64,000 bases of DNA, taken from the NCBI GenBank assembly GCA_038533575.1, contig JBCAYL010000004.1, positions 124,001-188,000 of the forward strand, in the 5' to 3' direction. A model generated the notes under the pieces. That model did not search any database. It worked only from the letters and a program-made list of their open reading frames with translations, and was not told where the DNA came from. Below, one piece after another: positions 16,690 through 24,400 of this stretch. The DNA is from Pseudomonadota bacterium (lineage in GTDB: Bacteria > Pseudomonadota > Alphaproteobacteria > Rhodobacterales > Rhodobacteraceae). The position numbers were made by a program, and so were the translations under genes. Position 1 is the stretch's first letter. The number at the start of each line of letters is the position of its first letter.

Positions 16690-17574
16690 ATGTCGACGCC
16701 CGCAGCACAACGCCGTCCGCTCCCGCTCCAGCTTTTCCTTTGGGCTTTCGTGGCTCTCTGGTTCGTGGTGGCGGCCTTTCCGTTCATGTGGACACTCTGG
16801 GGATCCTTCAAGGTCGAGCTCGATTTCTTCTCGATCGCCGACTGGACGAACGCCCTCGTGGGCCGAAACACGCAGGCGACCTACGGCAGCTCGTTCACGA
16901 GTGCGGGCTATGAAGGTGCCTTCGGCCTGAACGAATTCTGGCGCAACATGATCAACACGCTCATCGTGTGCGTCTGCGTTGTGTCGATCTCGCTCACCAT
17001 CGGCACGCTCGGGGGCTATGCCCTGTCCCGGTCGGGCTACAAGTACGTCTTCTGGCTCCTGATCATCGCGCTCATGTTCCGCGCGCTGCCCCAGATCACG
17101 CTCGTGTCGGGGTACCTCCCCGTCTTCTTCGATTGGAATGTCTGGGGGTTCCTGCCCACGGCCATCCTCGTGCTCGTTGCCATCAATCAGCCCTTCACGC
17201 TCTGGATGCTCCACTCGTTCTTCGAATCCATTCCAAAGGATCTCGACGAGGCGGCGAAGGTGGATGGCTGCACCCAGTTCCAGGCCTTTCGCCACGTGAT
17301 CATTCCGGTCATGTGGCCGGGTGTGATCACCACGGGGCTCTTCTCCTTTCTCCTGGCGTACAATGACTTCGTGGTGACCGCGCTGATCCTGAACGAGTCG
17401 AACCGGACCATGATCCCGCAGATCAATGCGTTCCTCGGAACGACGTATACCGAGGGCAACGTGATGTTCGCGGTCGCAGCGGTGGTCTCGGCCACGGCGC
17501 CGCTCTTTGTCCTCGTGATGTTCTTCCAGCGGCAGATCGTGTCGGGCCTGACGGCAGGCGCAGTGAAGGGGTGA
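16690..17574 (+). CDS. Sugar ABC importer permease 2, second module
   Basis: A 294-residue MalG-type permease with six hydrophobic segments. The first (about 12-32) is FLWAFVALWFVVAAFPFMWTL-like, and the EAA loop is DEAAKVDGCTQFQAFRHVIIP. The C-terminus GLTAGAVKG is typical. The start codon lies one base after the previous stop. A short stem (TGGCTC/GAGCCA) lies in the 55 bp before the GMC oxidoreductase gene. Confidence 0.92.
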   Translation: MSTPAAQRRPLPLQLFLWAFVALWFVVAAFPFMWTLWGSFKVELDFFSIADWTNALVGRNTQATYGSSFTSAGYEGAFGLNEFWRNMINTLIVCVCVVSISLTIGTLGGYALSRSGYKYVFWLLIIALMFRALPQITLVSGYLPVFFDWNVWGFLPTAILVLVAINQPFTLWMLHSFFESIPKDLDEAAKVDGCTQFQAFRHVIIPVMWPGVITTGLFSFLLAYNDFVVTALILNESNRTMIPQINAFLGTTYTEGNVMFAVAAVVSATAPLFVLVMFFQRQIVSGLTAGAVKG

Positions 17575-17629
17575 GGCTCGCCGGGTTGGCTCTCAGCCTG
17601 CCTGAGCCACCGACAATCAGGAGAGCCAG

Positions 17630-19141
17630 ATGCCCTATGATGTGATCGTCGTCGGCGCGGGATCGGCCGGATGCGTGGCCGCCGCCGAGCTCCACCGTCG
17701 GGGCGTTGGACGGGTCCTCGTGCTGGAAGCGGGCGGTTCTGATCTCCACCCACTCGTGGCCATGCCAATGGGCCTGACATGGCTGATGGGCTCTTCACGA
17801 GATTGGAACCTGAAATCCATGCCGATGGAAGCCGCTGGAGGGCGCCGGGTTGCCGCGCCACGCGGCAGGATGGTTGGCGGGTCTGGCTCGATCAATTCGA
17901 TGGTCTGGTTTCGAGGTCGCGCCTCCGATTTTGATGCTTGGGGAGTTGAGAGCTGGTCCTACGCGGATGTCGAGGGGGCTTTCGCGGCGGTGGAAGAAAA
18001 GCTCGCGCCGGTAAAGCTCGAAAACACGCACCCGCTGACGCATGGCCTCGAGGCCATGTTGCCCACCAACAGTGGAACTCCGACACCTGAACGGGAGAGC
18101 GCGGGCATCTTCTCCCACAATATCAAGGGCGGTCGCCGCAACTCCGCCGCGCGCGCGTTTCTCCGGCAATACGACATTCCCACGGTCACCGGGGCTCCCG
18201 TCGATCGTCTTACCTGGCGAGAGGGCCGCGTTGCAGGCGTCAGGCTTTCGGACGGGTCTCAGATCAATGCGTCAAAGGGCGTGGTGCTGGCGGCGGGGTC
18301 CTTCATGTCTCCTGCGATCCTCCTCCGGTCGGGCATCGGCCCCGCCAAAGCGCTCGCCAAGCTGGGCATCAGGCAGCGGGCAGAGAGCCCGGAGGTCGGC
18401 GAAAACCTGCATGATCATCCGGGCTTTGGGCTTCATTTCGAGGGCGCGGGCACCGGCTACGGCCTCGAGCCCGCACAATGGGTGAATTGGACGCGTGCGC
18501 CCTTGGATCTCCTCTTCGGGCGCGGTCCGCTCGCCTCGCCCACGGTCGAAGGGGGCGCGTTCTTCAATGCGAGGGGGGCGTCGGCCGAGCCCGACGTGCA
18601 GAGCCATTTCATCCCGTTCCACCTCGACCACGCGGGGAGGAAATACGCCCTGAAGAGCGGGTATTTCGCGGATGTCTGTCTGTGCCAGCCTAAGTCCCGC
18701 GGCGCCCTTCGCTTGGCGTCTTCTGACCCTTCGACACCACCGGTCTTTGATCTCGGCCTCTTCCGGGAGGAGGCCGATCTCGACACGCTGACCGCGGGCG
18801 TCGAGCGGCTCCGGCAGCTTCTCGAGAACGCGGACTTCGGCGGAAAGCGCGGGCGCGAGGCGGGGCCATCCAAGGGCAAGACCGGCGCCGACCTCAAGGA
18901 GGTCATCCGCCACCGTGCCGGCACGGCCTACCATCCCGTCGGCACCTGCCGCATGGGGGCCGATGAGAGCGCCGTCGTCACCCCGCGTCTCGCGGTGCGG
19001 GGCGTGGAGGGGGCGTGGGTCGCGGATGCCTCGATCATGCCGCGGGTCACCTCCGCCAACACCAATGCCCCGTCGATGATGATCGGCTGGAAGGGCGCGG
19101 AGATGATCGCCGCAGATCTCCCGAGCGCCCATGGCGTCTAG
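17630..19141 (+). CDS. GMC-family FAD-dependent oxidoreductase
   Basis: A 503-residue glucose-methanol-choline oxidoreductase. It has the FAD dinucleotide motif GAGSAG at 9-14, the GMC signature PRGRMVGGSGSINSMVWFRG-type segment near 80-100, the catalytic His435 in YHPVGTCRMG and the partner Asn479 in SANTNAPSM. It probably oxidises an alcohol group of the imported compound or a derivative. Location in a sugar importer operon, away from any betaine gene, argues against choline as substrate. The BetA-like gene at 30585 is a separate homologue. The ATG at 17630 follows TCAGGAGAGCC. Confidence 0.9.
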   Translation: MPYDVIVVGAGSAGCVAAAELHRRGVGRVLVLEAGGSDLHPLVAMPMGLTWLMGSSRDWNLKSMPMEAAGGRRVAAPRGRMVGGSGSINSMVWFRGRASDFDAWGVESWSYADVEGAFAAVEEKLAPVKLENTHPLTHGLEAMLPTNSGTPTPERESAGIFSHNIKGGRRNSAARAFLRQYDIPTVTGAPVDRLTWREGRVAGVRLSDGSQINASKGVVLAAGSFMSPAILLRSGIGPAKALAKLGIRQRAESPEVGENLHDHPGFGLHFEGAGTGYGLEPAQWVNWTRAPLDLLFGRGPLASPTVEGGAFFNARGASAEPDVQSHFIPFHLDHAGRKYALKSGYFADVCLCQPKSRGALRLASSDPSTPPVFDLGLFREEADLDTLTAGVERLRQLLENADFGGKRGREAGPSKGKTGADLKEVIRHRAGTAYHPVGTCRMGADESAVVTPRLAVRGVEGAWVADASIMPRVTSANTNAPSMMIGWKGAEMIAADLPSAHGV

Positions 19142-19162
19142 CGCATCCGAAAAGGAAAATTC

Positions 19163-19690
19163 ATGAGAGGCTCGCGCCCCGAACAGGCCGTCCTGACCAA
19201 GGACACCGACATGTCGAAGACGGAGGAAACCCGGGCCGTCATCGAGGGCATGGTCGACGGCCTCAACGATCACCGCATCGCAGATATCGGCGAGTTCTTC
19301 GCGGAGAGCTTCCGCTGGCTGGGAAACACGGGCTGCGGCACCAAAGACGGGCTTCGCGCCTTTCAGGACAATTGGCAGAAGCCCTTTCAGGCCGCCTTCC
19401 ACGACAAGGTCTGCGTGGACGAGGCGCGCATGTACATGGGGGAATGGGCCGCTGCGTTCGGGCGCCAGGAAGTGACGCATGGCGGTGAGTTCATGGGCAT
19501 TCCAGCCACCGGGAAGCGCATCACCGTGCGCTACATGGACTTCTGGAAGGTGGTCGATGGGAAGATCGTCGACAACTACGTCATGGTCGATTTCCCGCAC
19601 GTGTTGGCCCAGCTCGGTGTCGACGTGTTTGATGGCAAGGGGTGGGAAGCCTTTGACAGGGGAGAACAGACCCCGCCTGCTCCCGCCTAG
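19163..19690 (+). CDS. SnoaL/NTF2-like protein, last gene of the second module
   Basis: A 175-residue single-domain SnoaL-like protein. It contains GMVDGLNDHRIADIGEFFAESF, FQDNWQKPFQAAF and YMDFWKVVDGKIVDNYVMVD, all aligning with the second domain of the protein at 12022-13017. The reaction is unknown; the family includes aldol-type cyclases and hydratases with little sequence conservation of catalytic residues. The ATG at 19163 follows AAAAGGAAAA; an alternative is the ATG at 19211. The stop TAG is the middle of a CTAG shared with the convergent acetate kinase stop. Confidence 0.85.
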   Translation: MRGSRPEQAVLTKDTDMSKTEETRAVIEGMVDGLNDHRIADIGEFFAESFRWLGNTGCGTKDGLRAFQDNWQKPFQAAFHDKVCVDEARMYMGEWAAAFGRQEVTHGGEFMGIPATGKRITVRYMDFWKVVDGKIVDNYVMVDFPHVLAQLGVDVFDGKGWEAFDRGEQTPPAPA

Positions 19691-20823
19691 TCCAGAATGC
19701 GGCGCGCCTCATCGGCGATGAAGCGCTCCTCGTCTGCCGGGACCCACCAAAGGCCCAAGGCTGAGGCGTCGGAGTGGAGAGCGCGCTCTTGAGCAGCATT
19801 GCGCGTCGGATCCAAGTCAGCCCCCGCCCAGCTGAGGCCGGCGCAGATACGCGCGCGAATGGGTGGCGCGTGCTCTCCAATCCCGCCAGTGAAGGCGACG
19901 GCGTCGATCCCGCCCATGGCAGCAATGAGCGATCCACCATGGCGGATTGCCCAGTGGCAGAAGTGCTCGACAGCAAAGCTCGCCCGCGGCGCGCCCGAGG
20001 CCAGGAGCGTCCGCATATCGGAGCTTTCGCCAGAGAGCCCGAGGAGCCCGCTCTCATGGTTCAGGATCTCCCGCGTGCGCTGAATGCCCAGCCGATCAGC
20101 GAGGTGAAGGACGGCGTTCGCGTCGATTCCGCCGACGCGCGTTCCCATGGTCAGCCCTTCAAGCGGTGAAAATCCCATGGTTGTGGCGATGCTTTTTCCA
20201 TCTACGATCGCAGCGGCGCTCGCGCCGTTTCCCAGATGGTAGGCCAAGAGGCGTCTTGGAAGCGGCTTCCTCGCCAAGTCCGGCAGTCGAGCCACAAGCG
20301 AGGCATAAGACAGTCCGTGGAACCCGTAGCGGCGGATTCCCTCGTCTTCGGCGAGGGGCCATGGCAGCGCGTAGTCCCGCGCGGTGGCAGGCATCGTTGC
20401 ATGAAAGGCCGTGTCGAAGCATGCCACCTGAGGAAGCTCCGGGGCATGCGCCTGAAGGGCCAGTATGCCTCGCAGATTGTGAGGGTTGTGCAGTGGGGCG
20501 AGGCTGCTCGCCGCCTCGATTTCAGCGATGATCTCCGGTGTGATCACTTCTGGCGCCGTCAGCCGCGGCCCGCCGTGGACGACGCGATGCGCCACGGCTT
20601 GCAGATCGGCTTGTCCAAAGCCCGCATCTTGGACGGCCTTTATGACCGCTTTGAAAGCTGTGTCATGGTCCGGGAGTGCCATCTCCGCTGCGGCGCCATT
20701 GAGCGTCATGGTGGAGTGCCCGCCGATCTCCGAGGCTGCGCCGTGGAAAAGGCGCGTCCCATGCGCGTCGAAGACCGCGAACTTTACGGACGACGACCCG
20801 GCGTTGAGGACGAGAACGGTCAT
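19687..20823 (-). CDS. ackA: Acetate kinase
   Basis: Converts acetyl-phosphate and ADP to acetate and ATP. The 378 residues carry the ASKHA signatures LVLNAGSSSVKF at the N-terminus, the AHRVVHGG arginine, ACFDTAFH, YHLGNGAS, GTRVGGID and FTGGIGEHAP. It starts 19 bp after the xsc stop, so it is very likely in the taurine operon and drains the acetyl-phosphate made by Xsc with ATP formation. In many taurine operons this position holds pta instead; no pta is visible here. The C-terminal stop overlaps the convergent gene by 4 bp. Confidence 0.93.
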   Translation of the reverse strand: MTVLVLNAGSSSVKFAVFDAHGTRLFHGAASEIGGHSTMTLNGAAAEMALPDHDTAFKAVIKAVQDAGFGQADLQAVAHRVVHGGPRLTAPEVITPEIIAEIEAASSLAPLHNPHNLRGILALQAHAPELPQVACFDTAFHATMPATARDYALPWPLAEDEGIRRYGFHGLSYASLVARLPDLARKPLPRRLLAYHLGNGASAAAIVDGKSIATTMGFSPLEGLTMGTRVGGIDANAVLHLADRLGIQRTREILNHESGLLGLSGESSDMRTLLASGAPRASFAVEHFCHWAIRHGGSLIAAMGGIDAVAFTGGIGEHAPPIRARICAGLSWAGADLDPTRNAAQERALHSDASALGLWWVPADEERFIADEARRILD

Positions 20824-20842
20824 CCCGACACGCGTCGAAGGG

Positions 20843-22642
20843 CTACTCCGCCGCCTCGGCCGTCACCCGCGTCTGAGGCACCATGTCCGCGCGATCAATA
20901 CCTGCCACGACCACCGGCTTTTTCATCGCGTCCCGGCGGAAGGGCTCGCCAAGCTCCTGGTTGATCATCCCTTCGATCAGCGTGGTCTTCCCGTGTTGCA
21001 TCTGGTCTGTGATCGCCTGCGCGAGCGCCGCGGTCAGCTCGTCCATCGTGCGAGCGACGACGCCCTGAAGCCCGCAGGCCTGTGCGATCCCGGCGTAGCT
21101 CACGTCTTCGTCGAGTTCCGTGCCGACGAAGTTGTCGTCGAACCAAAGCGTCGAGTTCCGTTTCTCTGCGCCCCACTGGTAATTGCGGAAGACGATCTGC
21201 GTGATCGCGGGCCACTCGCCGCGTCCGATCGCCGTGAGCTCGGTGACGGCGATGCCGAAGGCACCGTCCCCGGCGAAGCCGACCACCGGGACCTCCGGGC
21301 ACCCGATTTTTGCTCCGACGATCGAAGGCAGGCCGTACCCGCAAGGGCCAAAGAGTCCGGGGGCGAGGTATTTCCGGCCCGCGTCGAAGTCGGGATACGC
21401 GTTACCAATGGCGCAGTTATTGCCGATATCAGAGGAAATGATCGCCTCCCGCGGAAGAGCGGCCTGTATGGCGCGCCAGGCCATGCGCGGGCTCATCCAT
21501 TCAGGCTTTGCCGCACGGGCGCGCTCATTCCATGTCGTGCCGGGGTCGTCGTCCTCGTGATCCATGGAGCTGAGCTGTTGCTTCCATGCGCTTTTGACCT
21601 TTGCGATCTTCTCGGTGCGTGCGGCGCGTCCTTCATCGCCTGCTTCGGGTGCCAGTGCTCCGAGGATGCCCCGTGCGACCTTCGCCGCATCGCCCACGAT
21701 GCCCACCGTGATCGCCTTCGTCAGCCCGATGCGGTCGGGATTGAGATCGACCTGGATGATCTTTGCCGCGCCGGGCCAATACTCCATGCCGTAGCCGGGC
21801 AACGTGGAGAACGGATTGAGGCGTGTGCCGAGCGCGAGTACCACGTCGGCGTCTCGAATGAGCTCCATGGCGGCCTTCGAACCATTGTATCCCAGTGGTC
21901 CGGCAAAGAGCGGGTGGGAGCCCGGAAAGGCGTCGTTGTGCTGGTATCCCACGCAGACCGGGGCATCGAGGCGCTCCGCAAGGGCGCGCGAGGCGGAAAT
22001 GCCGCCGTCTGAAAGCACGACCCCCGCGCCGTTGAGGATGACCGGCGCTTTCGCCTCCGAAAGAAGCGCTGCGGCCTTCGCAACAGAGTTTTCTCCGCCG
22101 GGCGATTGTTCGAATTCGATCGGGGAGGGTACATCGATATCGATGACTTGCGTCCACATATCGCGGGGAATGTTGATCTGTGCGGGTCCGGACAGGCGCT
22201 TTGCCTGAGCGATGACGCGGGTCAGGACCTCGGCCACGCGGGACGGGTCCCTGACCTCTTCCTGGTACGCAACCATGTCCTGGAAGAGTGCCATCTGCTC
22301 CACTTCCTGGAAGCCGCCCTGGCCGATGGTCTTGTTGGCGGCCTGCGGGGTGACGAGGAGGAGGGGCGTGTGGTTCCAGTAGGCCGTCTTCACGGCTGTG
22401 ACGAAATTGGTGATGCCGGGGCCGTTCTGGGCAATCATCATCGACATCTGGCCGGTGGCGCGGGTGAACCCATCGGCCATGAAGCCCGCGGAGCCTTCAT
22501 GGGCGCAGTCCCAGAAGGTGATCCCGGCTGCCGGAAAAAGGTCGGAAATCGGCATCATGGCAGATCCGATGATCCCGAAGGCATGGGCGATGCCATGCTT
22601 CTGGAGGACCTTGATGAAGGCTTCTTCGGTGGTCATCTTCAT
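20843..22642 (-). CDS. xsc: Sulfoacetaldehyde acetyltransferase
   Basis: A thiamine-diphosphate enzyme that converts sulfoacetaldehyde and phosphate to acetyl-phosphate and sulfite. The 599 residues have the typical opening MKMTTEEAFIKVLQ, the N-terminal Pyr domain with FGIIGSAMMPISD and CAHEGSAGFMADGF, and the C-terminal PP domain with the ThDP motif GDGAFGIAVTELTA and FRNYQWGAEKRNSTLWF. The ATG at 22640-22642 has GGAG eight bases upstream; an in-frame GTG at 22651 would come too early for it. The gene lies between tpa and ackA. The sulfite would have to be exported or reduced by genes elsewhere. Confidence 0.95.
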   Translation of the reverse strand: MKMTTEEAFIKVLQKHGIAHAFGIIGSAMMPISDLFPAAGITFWDCAHEGSAGFMADGFTRATGQMSMMIAQNGPGITNFVTAVKTAYWNHTPLLLVTPQAANKTIGQGGFQEVEQMALFQDMVAYQEEVRDPSRVAEVLTRVIAQAKRLSGPAQINIPRDMWTQVIDIDVPSPIEFEQSPGGENSVAKAAALLSEAKAPVILNGAGVVLSDGGISASRALAERLDAPVCVGYQHNDAFPGSHPLFAGPLGYNGSKAAMELIRDADVVLALGTRLNPFSTLPGYGMEYWPGAAKIIQVDLNPDRIGLTKAITVGIVGDAAKVARGILGALAPEAGDEGRAARTEKIAKVKSAWKQQLSSMDHEDDDPGTTWNERARAAKPEWMSPRMAWRAIQAALPREAIISSDIGNNCAIGNAYPDFDAGRKYLAPGLFGPCGYGLPSIVGAKIGCPEVPVVGFAGDGAFGIAVTELTAIGRGEWPAITQIVFRNYQWGAEKRNSTLWFDDNFVGTELDEDVSYAGIAQACGLQGVVARTMDELTAALAQAITDQMQHGKTTLIEGMINQELGEPFRRDAMKKPVVVAGIDRADMVPQTRVTAEAAE

Positions 22643-22704
22643 GGCGCGCACTCCGGGCTCTGGGCGATGGCCTCAGCCTAGCCAAGAGGGCCATCCGGGC
22701 GCGA

Positions 22705-22729
22705 GTGAAATTCTGCCCTATTTTTTCAC
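22705..22729. promoter_or_regulatory. Spaced inverted repeat before xsc
   Basis: GTGAAA (22705-22710) and TTTCAC (22724-22729) form 6-bp arms 13 bp apart in the 131-bp gap between tpa and xsc. It could be an operator for separate xsc expression, but arms this short in an AT-rich stretch may be chance. Confidence 0.25.
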
Positions 22730-22773
22730 GGGACCGCGAAATCTTGCAAAAATTCGTGTTGCCCGGCCGGACC

Positions 22774-24168
22774 TCAGCCGAAGACGCGTGTGAGTGCCTC
22801 GTTCACGCCCGCGGTGATCGCATCGATATCGTCGGCGGTGGAAATGAGCGCTGGCGAGAAGCATAGCGTGTTGTTCTTTCCCTCGAAGCTGCGGTTGGTC
22901 GCGCCGATGACGAGACCTTGCGCCATGCAGTCCTTCACCACGGCTTGCACCTGTGCCTCGGCGGCAGGTTCCTTCGTGTCGCGGTCTGCCACGAGCTCCG
23001 CACCGCAGAAGAGACCCTTGCCTCGGACGCTTCCGATGATGGCATGCCTTTCGGCCAGCGCCTCGAGATTGTCGACGAGGCGGGCGCCCATGGCGACCGT
23101 GTTCTCCCGGAGCCCTTCTTCCTCGATGATCTTCATGTTCTCGATGGCCGCTGCTGGCCCAGCGGTGCAGCCTCCGAATGTCGAAATATCGCGGAAATAG
23201 TTCAGCGGATCGGAGGCGTCGTCCTTGAACATCTGGAAGACCTCCTCGGTCGTGACGGTGCAGGAGATCGCCGCGTAGCCCGAGGCCACGCCTTTCGCCA
23301 TGGAGACGATATCGGGCTCGACGCCGTAGTTCTGATATCCAAACCATGCACCCGTTCGGCCCACGCCGCAGACGACTTCGTCGATGATCAGCAGCACGTT
23401 GTATTTCTTGCAGATCTCCTGAACGCGCGGCCAGTACCCCGGCGGTGGCGGGATGACGCCTCCGCCCGCGGTGACGGGCTCTAGGACAAGGCCGCCGACG
23501 GTGTCGGCGCCTTCCCGAAGGATGACCTTTTCGATCTGGTCAGCGGCCGCGATGCCGTAATCCTCGCCGGATAGGCCCTCGGCCCAATCCTGCTCATGCT
23601 TCCGATATTCGAGGCAATGCGGGACCTCGACGAAGCCCGCCGGAAAGGGGCCATACTGCGCATTGCGCTGATGATGCCCGCCCGATGCCATCGCAGCGAT
23701 TGTCGTCCCGTGGTAGTCCCGCTCCCGGAAGAGGATCTTGTGCTTCTTGCCACCGTAGCGCTTATGCGCGATCTGGCGGACCATCTTGTAGGCCTTCTCG
23801 TTGGCCTCGGAGCCGCTATTGGAGAAGTAGACGCGGGACATGCCCGGCATCTTTTCGGTGAGCATGGCTGCGAATGTCGCGCCGGGGATCGAACCCGCAG
23901 CACCGGCAAAAAAGTTCATTTTCACCAGTTGATCACGGACCGCGTTGGCGATGCGTTCGCGGCCATAACCGACATTGACCGTCCACACGCCGCCGGACAC
24001 GGCGTCGATATGCTCCTTGCCGTCCTGGTCCCAGACGCGGAGGCCTTTGCCTTCGACGATGATTTTCGGGTCCACCGTCTCGAAGGGGGCGTGTTGGATG
24101 AGGTGATGCCAAACATGGGCGCGGTCGTTTTCGACGATTTGGCTCAGGTCGTTGATGTTGCCGTCCAT
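22774..24168 (-). CDS. tpa: Taurine:pyruvate aminotransferase
   Basis: Transfers the amino group of taurine to pyruvate, giving sulfoacetaldehyde and alanine. The protein is 464 residues, a class III PLP aminotransferase. It contains FSNSGSEANEKAYKM, the YHGTT segment, LIIDEVVCGVGRTG with the PLP-binding aspartate, and the Schiff-base lysine in VSMAKGVASGYA. The N-terminus MDGNINDLSQIVENDRAHVWHH is typical of Tpa. The adjacent xsc makes the taurine assignment firm. The ATG at 24166-24168 follows GGAGGCGTGAC. Its leader carries the long G-rich hairpin at 24222-24264. Neither a tauABC/tauKLM importer nor a TauR regulator is in the window. Confidence 0.94.
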   Translation of the reverse strand: MDGNINDLSQIVENDRAHVWHHLIQHAPFETVDPKIIVEGKGLRVWDQDGKEHIDAVSGGVWTVNVGYGRERIANAVRDQLVKMNFFAGAAGSIPGATFAAMLTEKMPGMSRVYFSNSGSEANEKAYKMVRQIAHKRYGGKKHKILFRERDYHGTTIAAMASGGHHQRNAQYGPFPAGFVEVPHCLEYRKHEQDWAEGLSGEDYGIAAADQIEKVILREGADTVGGLVLEPVTAGGGVIPPPPGYWPRVQEICKKYNVLLIIDEVVCGVGRTGAWFGYQNYGVEPDIVSMAKGVASGYAAISCTVTTEEVFQMFKDDASDPLNYFRDISTFGGCTAGPAAAIENMKIIEEEGLRENTVAMGARLVDNLEALAERHAIIGSVRGKGLFCGAELVADRDTKEPAAEAQVQAVVKDCMAQGLVIGATNRSFEGKNNTLCFSPALISTADDIDAITAGVNEALTRVFG

Positions 24169-24221
24169 GTCACGCCTCCATGCTCAAGACCTCGGCATGA
24201 GAGCAGGGTTTTGGAAATTTG

Positions 24222-24264
24222 CAAGGGGGGCGGCGCCCGCCCGCCCACCCCGCCGCCCCCCTTG
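24222..24264 (-). promoter_or_regulatory. 14-bp hairpin with a G-quadruplex motif in the loop, leader of tpa
   Basis: Perfect 14-bp arms (24222-24235 and 24251-24264) enclose a 15-nt loop that reads GGGTGGGCGGGCGGG on the minus strand, the strand carried by the tpa transcript. This is a canonical four-tract G-quadruplex motif with one-base loops. It sits about 55-95 nt before the tpa start and after the fadN-like stop at 24401. It may end the upstream transcript, pause polymerase or control tpa translation. No T-run follows. Confidence 0.6.
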
Positions 24265-24400
24265 GCGCCCGAGGCGCGAGCGACGCACTGTCTCCAGCGG
24301 GGTGCAGGTGGCGGGAAGGGATGCCTCCGGCGGAAACCAGGGCATGAACGAGACCGGGCGGGCGCGGCCCCAGACACAGAAGCTTGCGTGGCGGACGCGG

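Noticed and set aside
22705-22729. TauR binding site before xsc
   Set aside because: TauR, a MocR-type regulator, is known to use direct repeats, whereas this is a short inverted repeat. I keep it only as a weak unassigned feature.
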